A DNA stretch of 64,000 nt from Ancalomicrobiaceae bacterium S20 (lineage in GTDB: Bacteria; Pseudomonadota; Alphaproteobacteria; Rhizobiales; Ancalomicrobiaceae): NCBI GenBank assembly GCA_040269895.1, contig CP158568.1:806001-870000 (forward strand), read 5' to 3'. Below the pieces are notes generated by a model, which searched no databases, was not told where the DNA came from, and saw only the letters and a list, made by a program, of their open reading frames with translations. The translations under genes and the position numbers were made by a program. Below, in pieces: positions 58,441-64,000 of this stretch. Numbering within the stretch: the first letter of the stretch is position 1; each line of letters starts with the position of its first letter.

Positions 58441-58873
58441 GCGAGATCTCCGGGGGTGAACAGAGTGCCGAGCCGATAGGGTGGCTCGGACGGCCGGGCC
58501 CTATCGTCGGCGAGCCGCATCGATGTCGGCTCGGGCTCCGATGGTCAAGTCCATATGATGTCGGCGGCCGAGCGTTCACGGCGGGACGGCCCGATCGCAG
58601 GGGTCGACGGCTACCGTAACGGGCACTGATTTCGGGACACTGTTTTTCACCGAAACGGGGGTTGCCGTCGTCCGGGGCTGTTCCTAACTCAGGAAAATCG
58701 AGTTTCGGCCGGACGACTTGGCCTGCATCCCGATCCCGTCGGCATGGTCGCGACCGTGGCGCGGATCGCTCGCGATGCCCGCCGACTACCCCTCTCCTGA
58801 AAATCGATCGAAATAGCGCTCGCGGGCCGCCCGCGGGCCGAGTGTCTACCCGAGACCAGGAAAGGGTCGTCGC
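58441..58873. other. Gene-free region upstream of the cold-shock gene
   Basis: About 430 bases, with no supported gene. It should hold the promoter and a long 5' leader of the cold-shock gene, as cold-shock mRNAs typically have, and the promoter of the leftward rhodanese gene. No box was confidently identified. Confidence 0.45.
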
Positions 58874-59086
58874 ATGACTACGGGCACCGTCAAGTGGTTC
58901 AACGCGCAGAAGGGCTTCGGCTTCATCCAGCCGGACGACGGCGGCAAGGACGTGTTCGTCCACATCAGCGCCGTCGAGCGGGCCGGCCTCGCCTCGCTCT
59001 TCGAAGGCCAGAAGGTCGCCTTCGAGATCGTCGCCGACCGTCGGACCGGCCGATCGGCCGCCGGCAATCTCCAGGCGGCCGAGTGA
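58874..59086 (+). CDS. Cold-shock protein, CspA family
   Basis: 70-residue nucleic-acid-binding protein with RNP1 KGFGFIQP (13-20) and RNP2 VFVHI (27-31), the two signatures of the cold-shock fold, preceded by [10 protein letters not shown]. It melts RNA secondary structure, in cold or in stationary phase. A typical alphaproteobacterial single-domain length. An AGGAAAGG site lies upstream of the ATG. Confidence 0.96.
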   Translation: MTTGTVKWFNAQKGFGFIQPDDGGKDVFVHISAVERAGLASLFEGQKVAFEIVADRRTGRSAAGNLQAAE

Positions 59087-59851
59087 TAGCGGGCGGCGGG
59101 ATCTTTTTCGAAAAAGATCGTTCGCTGCCTCGATCTCGCCGCAATGGGCGTCCATATAAACAACCGAGGCGCAAGAGATTGTGCTTCGATCGGCGAACGG
59201 AAGCGCGATGATATCCGCGCATCCGTCCTTCCCGATCCGGACTTCGACAGTGGCCTTGCGCCGTCGCCACCGACCACGGATGTACTGGCGGGGTGATCGA
59301 GATCCGGGGAACGGGAGATCATGAGGGGTCGGGCCTGAGAGGGCTTCGGCCCCTTCGTCGTTTCTGGAGCTCCGTCGTTTCCAGGGCGCCGTCGTTCGTG
59401 GGGCGCCGTCGTTTGCGGGGCGCCGATCCTGCGACGCGAAATGCGAACGCCGGTCGCGCGCGGTGCCCGAAGACTGTTTTTCTGTCGACCGCGATGGACG
59501 CTGCCCTCACGCGAAGGTCAGGCTGGCCAGTACAAGTCTTTTTTCTGTCTGGTCAAAATCGTCTTGCGCCCGACGCGCTCTCCGTCGCGAGCGCCACGAT
59601 GCTCGACCTCGGCGCCAACTTCAAACAGGGCAATCGAGATCGGAATTTCTTGGTGAATTTTACTAAAATTTTTGATAAAATCTATATATCTCGTTCGGTC
59701 ACAGCGTCATTCGGAAGAGGATTGGATGAATAGGGTGTGCGTCTTTGGCGGGCTACTGAGTGTCAGCTCTGTCTCTATTTTGTAATCATCACGATTGGAC
59801 TCGTGAAATTTCGAGGCTACTCGTCGCGGATAGGGATTTCTTAATCCGCGC
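59087..59851. other. Gene-free region between the cold-shock gene and a GGDEF-EAL gene
   Basis: About 765 bases without a supported gene. The open frame at 59293-59733 is low-complexity Arg-rich, lacks domain resemblance and is rejected. The stretch 59640-59830 is AT-rich and probably holds the promoter of the rightward GGDEF-EAL gene. A six-base hairpin (GCGGAT/ATCCGC) lies 59828-59847, close to the start codon, and could influence translation. Confidence 0.45.
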
Positions 59852-61909
59852 ATGGCTCAAGTGGCCAGCGAACACGAGCAGAGTGACGCCATGACGGCAG
59901 CCTACCTCAACGGCGCCATCGTTCTCGACCAGCTGCGCGCGGTCCGAAAGACCGTGGCGATCTCGCTTCCGGTCAACATGGCCCTGGGCCTGGCCGCGCT
60001 GCTCGTTGCCTGGAATTCGGGCCGGGGCGGGGACGGCGCCGTCTGGTTCGGCGTCTCGGCCATCGTCAACGGGCTGCGTCTGCTGCTCTGCCGGTTTCCG
60101 ATCCGCGAGGCCGGCGAAGCGCTGCCGCGCACATCCTTCGCGCTCGGCACCGAGCAGCATCTGCGCGCCCACTGGGTTCTCGCGCTCGCCTCCGGTCTGG
60201 TCTGGGCGGCGGTGCCGCTGCTGTGCGACGGCTATACCTCGCCGCAGACGCTGTTCTACCTCACCGTCGTGTGCGGCATCACCGCCGGAGCCGTCACCCA
60301 CGGCTTCGCCTACGCGATCATCCCGCTGTGCTTCATCACGCCACCGCTCCTGTCGGTGGTCGGTTGTCTGGTCTGGGCGGGCGGCTTCGATCGCTACTGT
60401 CTGGCCGCGACGGTGCTGCTCTATCTGACCGCGCTCGCGCGCGCGTCGCGCGTCGGCGATGCGCTGGTGCGCAACGAGAGCCAGCTGAAGCACGAGGCGA
60501 CCGCGCTGTCGCGCTCGCTCGAACTGGCCAACGATCGCGTGCTGCGCTTCGCCGACGTCATGCAGCAGCGCTCGATCCACGATGACCTGACCGGTCTCCT
60601 GAACCGGCGCGGCTTCACCGAGGCGGTCGAGGCACATGCGCCGGGCCGCTCCGACGTCTGCCTGATGCTGCTCGATCTCGACGGGTTCAAGACCGTCAAC
60701 GACGCCTTCGGCCACAAGGCCGGCGATCGGGTTCTGGCGGAGGTCGCGCGCCGGCTCCGCGACGCGCTGCCGGCGGGCGCGGTCGCGGCGCGGATCGGCG
60801 GCGACGAGTTCGCGGTCTTCTTCGCGCTCGACGGGGCTGCACCGGATGATGCGGCGTCCGACGGCGGCCTGGATGGCACGACGCAAGACCCTGCCACGCT
60901 CGCCACCCATCTCATCGCTGCAATCACGATCCCGTTCGGCAAGTTCGATGCGGGGCGGATCGGCGTCGGCATCGGACTCTACACCGGGCGTCACGCCGAC
61001 ATGGACGACATGCTCGCCTCCGCCGACGCCGCGCTCTATGCGGCCAAGGCGAGCGGGCGCAACCGCTTCCGCCAGTTCGACGAGACGCTCAGGCGCGACG
61101 TCCAGATGAAGCGCGACATCGAGCGCGATCTCGCGGTCGCGCTGGCCGACGGCGCGCTCGAGGTCTGGTATCAGCCGATCCTCGCGGACGGCGGTCGGCG
61201 TCCCGACACGCTCGAGGCGTTGCTGCGCTGGTGGCATCCGCGCCACGGCTGGGTGTCGCCAGAGGCGATCGTCTCGGAGGCGGCGACGGCGGGCCTGTCG
61301 GAACAGTTGATGACCTTCATCCTCGGCCAGGTCGCCGGCATGATCCGGCGGCTCGACGCGATGGGGCTCGGCAGCGTCATGGTGGCGATGAACGTCTCGC
61401 CGCGCGAGATGGCGCAGATCCCGGTCGACGATCTGATCCTCGGCACGCTCGCCCGCATGGAGGTCGCGCCGACCCGCCTAGAGATCGAGATCACTGAGGA
61501 GATTGCCGTCGACCCGCGCGCCGTACAGGGCAAGCTCGCCGTGCTCGCCCAGGCCGGCGTCCGCATCGCCATCGACGATTTCGGCACCGGCTATTCCTCG
61601 CTCGGCTCGCTGCAACAGTTGCGGGCGGGGCGGGTCAAGATCGACCGCTCGTTCGTCTCGGGGATCGCCGAGTCGGCCTCGTGCCGGTCGCTGGTCGACG
61701 CCGTGCTGCGCGTGTCGCAGTCGTTTGGCTTCGAAGTCGTCGCCGAAGGCGTCGAGACCGCCGAGGATGTCGAGACGCTGCGCCGGCTCGGCTGCTCGAT
61801 CATGCAGGGCTATTACTTCGCCCGGCCGATGCCGGCGATCGCCGCGACCGACTGGCTCGACGAACTCGCCGCCGCCGGCGACGGCCGCTCCGGTCGCAGA
61901 GGCGTGTGA
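59852..61909 (+). CDS. Membrane GGDEF-EAL bifunctional cyclic di-GMP enzyme
   Basis: 685 residues with about five or six N-terminal hydrophobic segments, then GGDEF (active-site RIGGDEFAVFF, DDLTGLLNRRGF) and EAL (EALLRWWHPRHGW, EITEEIAVDP and DDFGTGYSSL) domains. Both active sites appear intact, so it could make or degrade cyclic di-GMP, usually one activity dominating. The GGDEF I-site RxxD is absent (PAGA). Start 59852 or an ATG 39 bases later. The tRNA-Leu gene follows. Confidence 0.92.
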   Translation: MAQVASEHEQSDAMTAAYLNGAIVLDQLRAVRKTVAISLPVNMALGLAALLVAWNSGRGGDGAVWFGVSAIVNGLRLLLCRFPIREAGEALPRTSFALGTEQHLRAHWVLALASGLVWAAVPLLCDGYTSPQTLFYLTVVCGITAGAVTHGFAYAIIPLCFITPPLLSVVGCLVWAGGFDRYCLAATVLLYLTALARASRVGDALVRNESQLKHEATALSRSLELANDRVLRFADVMQQRSIHDDLTGLLNRRGFTEAVEAHAPGRSDVCLMLLDLDGFKTVNDAFGHKAGDRVLAEVARRLRDALPAGAVAARIGGDEFAVFFALDGAAPDDAASDGGLDGTTQDPATLATHLIAAITIPFGKFDAGRIGVGIGLYTGRHADMDDMLASADAALYAAKASGRNRFRQFDETLRRDVQMKRDIERDLAVALADGALEVWYQPILADGGRRPDTLEALLRWWHPRHGWVSPEAIVSEAATAGLSEQLMTFILGQVAGMIRRLDAMGLGSVMVAMNVSPREMAQIPVDDLILGTLARMEVAPTRLEIEITEEIAVDPRAVQGKLAVLAQAGVRIAIDDFGTGYSSLGSLQQLRAGRVKIDRSFVSGIAESASCRSLVDAVLRVSQSFGFEVVAEGVETAEDVETLRRLGCSIMQGYYFARPMPAIAATDWLDELAAAGDGRSGRRGV

Positions 61910-61988
61910 GGGCTGCGCGTCGTGGCTGTCGCCGCGACGGAAAAGTCATGGGTCGGCCGGCCGCCAGTTCGCCGACATCATGGGTTTC

Positions 61989-62074
61989 TGGTGGCCGCTG
62001 TGGGGATCGAACCCACATGGGCGTAGCCCGAGGCATTTTAAGTGCCTTGTGTCTACCAGTTTCACCAAGCGGCC
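61989..62074 (-). tRNA. tRNA-Leu (anticodon UAA)
   Basis: On the minus strand, GGCCGCT pairs with AGCGGCC for a seven-base acceptor stem, followed by discriminator A and an encoded CCA. The anticodon loop reads CTTAAAA, giving UAA (leucine UUA/UUG codons). The long variable arm TCGGGCTACGCCCATG and T-loop GTTCGATCC are as expected for class II tRNA-Leu; 86 bases in all. No integrase or attachment repeat was seen next to it. Confidence 0.96.
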
Positions 62075-62188
62075 GCACGGCGCGGGCCGGGATCGTCGGG
62101 TGATCCGCGCGCCGTCCCGCAGGGGTATCGGCGCCGCGCGCGGATGGCAAGGCCCGCGTGCGGGGCTGCCGCCGGGTGTGCCCGTGTC

Positions 62189-62710
62189 TCAGGCGAACAC
62201 GAGATCGTCGATGACGGTGCGGTTCACGCCGTGCTCCTGGGCGATCTGCAGCGCGGCCTCGCCGCGCCGGATCGCGCGGACCGCATCCGGCTCACCCTCG
62301 CCGACGTCGGCAAGGCCGATCGAGACGGTCAGGTCGGTCGCGATCACGCTCGTCGACGTGACGGCGTAGCGGAGATCCTCGCAGACGCGCTCGGCCGAAT
62401 CGAGATCGCAATAGGAGAGCACGGCGACGAAGGCGCCGGGGCCGTGGACCGCGAGCGCATCGTGCGGGCGCAGGGCGCCGGCGATCGCGGTGGTCGCCGC
62501 GCGCAGCATGCGATCGACCGTGGCCGGACCATAGCGGCGGGCCAGCGACGGGAAGTCGTCGATCGCGATCACCGCGACATAGACTTCGCGGCCGGCGCCG
62601 ATCGAATTACCGATCTGGCGTGCGCTGAGGCGCTGAAGATCGCGCATGGAGAGGGTGGTCTTCGCGGTGTAGGGAATGTTGTCGGAAATGGCGTCGATCA
62701 GCTTGAGCAT
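62189..62710 (-). CDS. Degenerate GGDEF-domain protein keeping the I-site
   Basis: 173 residues: N-terminal helix MLKLIDAISDNIPYTAKT and a compact GGDEF-like domain (YVAVIAIDDFPSLARRYG...). The catalytic GGDEF position reads GPGAF (90-94), so cyclase activity is unlikely. Five residues upstream the RxxD inhibitory-site motif is intact (Arg81-Pro-His-Asp84), the c-di-GMP-binding spot in active cyclases. It is thus a candidate c-di-GMP effector or regulator. No membrane segments. It lies beside tRNA-Leu and 0.3 kb from the GGDEF-EAL gene. Start MLKLIDAI chosen; the GGGGAAA site supports it. Confidence 0.8.
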   Translation of the reverse strand: MLKLIDAISDNIPYTAKTTLSMRDLQRLSARQIGNSIGAGREVYVAVIAIDDFPSLARRYGPATVDRMLRAATTAIAGALRPHDALAVHGPGAFVAVLSYCDLDSAERVCEDLRYAVTSTSVIATDLTVSIGLADVGEGEPDAVRAIRRGEAALQIAQEHGVNRTVIDDLVFA

Positions 62711-63084
62711 GGACGATTTCCCCCTTTGTTTTGAGTGACGCAAGGGTACGGTGTCCGATTTGCAATGATGCTAACGAAATCGATAGGATTTTATCGATAT
62801 GGCGCTGGAATATTACACTTTGGTTGAAGGGGCCGGCTAACCCCTTTGTCGGATCTGACTTTTTTCCGCTGGAAAAATTTATCTGCCGGCCTGACGAATT
62901 CGCCCGCGCGGCGCGTCCGTTACCGCATCGGTCGGATTTATCGCCAATTTGCCGCAATCGGGCTCGCGACGCCGAAATTCCGCCGCGCCGGGAACCAAGG
63001 GAAATCGCGTTCGAAGCGTGAGCTGGTCTTCGGGACCGTACCGCCCTTCGGGAGAAGGGGCGCCGGGCCGGGGAGATATTGCTC
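62711..63084. other. Gene-free divergent region upstream of the degenerate GGDEF gene and VWA gene
   Basis: About 370 bases with AT-rich left part. It contains a seven-base dyad ATCGATA / TATCGAT at 62779-62798 with a six-base centre, 70 bases upstream of the leftward start, as a candidate operator or promoter element. No gene is supported. Confidence 0.5.
62779..62798. promoter_or_regulatory. Candidate operator dyad upstream of the degenerate GGDEF gene
   Basis: ATCGATA-GGATTT-TATCGAT, perfect seven-base arms in AT-rich promoter DNA. Position fits regulation of the leftward gene starting at 62710. No cognate factor is known from the window. Confidence 0.3.
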
Positions 63085-64000
63085 ATGAACAGATTCATCC
63101 TGATCGCCGGCCTGATCGCGGCCGGCTTTGCCGCAGCAAGTGCCCGCGCCGAGACGCCGGCGCCAGGGGCCAACGTCTCGGAGGTCGAGGCTCTGGCGAA
63201 GGCTCGTCCGGCGCCGGGCCTGCCGAACCGCATCGAGGTCGCCTTCGTGCTCGACACGACCGGCTCGATGGGCGGCCTGATCGACGGCGCCAAGCGCAAG
63301 ATCTGGGCGATCGCCGACGAGATCCGCAAGCAGAATCCCAATGCCGAGATCCGCATCGGCCTGGTCGCCTATCGCGATCGCGGCGACGTCTACGTGACCG
63401 ACAAGACCGACCTGACCTCCGACATCAGCGCGGTCTACGGCAAGCTGATCCAGGTACAGGCCGTCGGCGGCGGCGACTGGCCGGAATCGGTCAACGAGGC
63501 GCTGGCGGTGGCGGTGAACCGGCTCGGCTGGAACAAGGGGGCGGACACGCGCCGGATTGTATTCCTAGTCGGGGATGCGCCACCGCACATGGACTATGCG
63601 CAGGACGTGCCGTTCACCGACACGCTGAAGATCGCCGAGCGCGAGGGCATCGTCGTCAATGCCGTGCAGGCGGGCAATGCCAAGGATACCGAGCTGATCT
63701 GGCGCACGATCGCCGATCTCGGCCACGGCCGCTATCTGCCGATCCCGCAGACCGGCGGCGTGGTGGTGATCGAGACGCCCTACGATCAGCAGATCCTGAA
63801 GCTTCAAATCGAGTTGCAGCGGACCGTCATTCCCTACGGCTCGCTGAAGCAGCAGTCGATGGTCCGGGAAAAGGTCGGGGTGGCGGCGGCCGCGCCGGCG
63901 CCGGCAGCCTCCGACATGGCGAGCTATTCGGTGCGCACGGCCAAGCCGGCCGAGCGCAAGGTCGTGACCGGGGAGGGCGATCTGGTCGCCGATGTCGCGG
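63085..64000 (+). CDS. Secreted VWA-domain protein, C-terminus outside window
   Basis: At least 305 residues, frame open to the window's end. Signal peptide MNRFILIAGLIAAGFAAASA with cleavage near ARA (residue 22), then a VWA domain with MIDAS motif VLDTTGSMGG and a later FLVGDAPPHMDY. The domain is followed by a Gln/Ala-rich region. VWA proteins mediate protein contacts through a metal; its partner is unknown. Preceded by a GGGGAGATATTG ribosome-binding region. Confidence 0.9.
   Translation, partial: MNRFILIAGLIAAGFAAASARAETPAPGANVSEVEALAKARPAPGLPNRIEVAFVLDTTGSMGGLIDGAKRKIWAIADEIRKQNPNAEIRIGLVAYRDRGDVYVTDKTDLTSDISAVYGKLIQVQAVGGGDWPESVNEALAVAVNRLGWNKGADTRRIVFLVGDAPPHMDYAQDVPFTDTLKIAEREGIVVNAVQAGNAKDTELIWRTIADLGHGRYLPIPQTGGVVVIETPYDQQILKLQIELQRTVIPYGSLKQQSMVREKVGVAAAAPAPAASDMASYSVRTAKPAERKVVTGEGDLVADVA

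Noticed and set aside
59293..59733. 146-residue open frame between the cold-shock and GGDEF-EAL genes
   Set aside because: The first half is Arg-rich low complexity, there is no ribosome-binding site or known domain, and base composition changes abruptly midway.
61989..62074. Integration site of a mobile element at tRNA-Leu
   Set aside because: No integrase, no duplicated tRNA 3' end and no phage-like genes lie nearby in the window.

Overview
The window is GC-rich bacterial chromosome with densely packed genes on both strands. Gene content points to an alphaproteobacterium, most likely order Hyphomicrobiales (Rhizobiales). The indicators are a split purS/purQ/purL set followed by bolA and a CGFS glutaredoxin, an F1-ATPase zeta-subunit inhibitor (DUF1476), a Usg-family gene, a CIRCE-controlled groESL operon and a DUF6867 gene inside a liv operon. 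No plasmid, phage, transposase or CRISPR hallmark was seen. The genus cannot be called from the sequence alone.

Layout. 1-1.2 kb: the 3' end of a Fur/Zur-type regulator with a His-rich tail, overlapped by an EamA exporter. 1.3-7.9 kb (minus): a purine run read purC, VapB-like/VapC, purS, purQ, an unknown secreted Cys-rich protein, purL, bolA, a coiled-coil protein, grxD. 8.3-15 kb: ATPase inhibitor, HpcH/HpaI aldolase, sterol-desaturase family protein, a second (Phd/PIN) toxin-antitoxin pair, purB, an FAD oxidoreductase and a DUF4893 protein. 15-23.4 kb: an Lrp/AsnC regulator divergent from a frameshifted indolepyruvate:ferredoxin oxidoreductase, then an S58 peptidase, a Uma2-family protein and two secreted unknowns. 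23.6-29.3 kb (minus): a branched-chain amino-acid-type ABC transporter operon, livH-M-G-F, DUF6867, livK. 30-38 kb: flavin reductase, MoxR ATPase + CoxE-like VWA pair, a stand-alone protoglobin-like protein, cytochrome c, multicopper oxidase and adenine deaminase. 38-41.5 kb: small secreted proteins and groESL with CIRCE and a duplicated groEL 3' end. 41.5-45.7 kb: methyltransferase, Usg, a 3-hydroxyisobutyrate-dehydrogenase-family enzyme, a frameshifted DUF1203 gene, a tandem CVNH-domain secreted protein and a small Cys-rich secreted protein. 45.9-50.3 kb (minus): circularly permuted ATP-grasp, alpha-E, transglutaminase and Anbu proteasome-like protease, the most system-like cluster here. 50.7-64 kb: diguanylate cyclase, hydrolase, AraC regulator, radC, map, sfsA, a frameshifted GT39-type glycosyltransferase, rhodanese, cold-shock protein, a GGDEF-EAL protein, tRNA-Leu(UAA), a degenerate GGDEF protein that keeps its I-site, and a truncated secreted VWA protein.

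Two themes stand out. First, several candidates deserve experimental attention: the Anbu/ATP-grasp cluster, the catalytically degenerate GGDEF protein with an intact c-di-GMP inhibitory-site motif, the protoglobin-like gene, the CVNH protein, and an uncharacterised secreted protein embedded in the purine operon. Second, three otherwise well-conserved genes are broken by single-base or dinucleotide indels, four of the five at or beside short homopolymer or CG repeats. This looks more like residual sequencing or assembly error than biological decay, so the sequence should be treated with care at those points.
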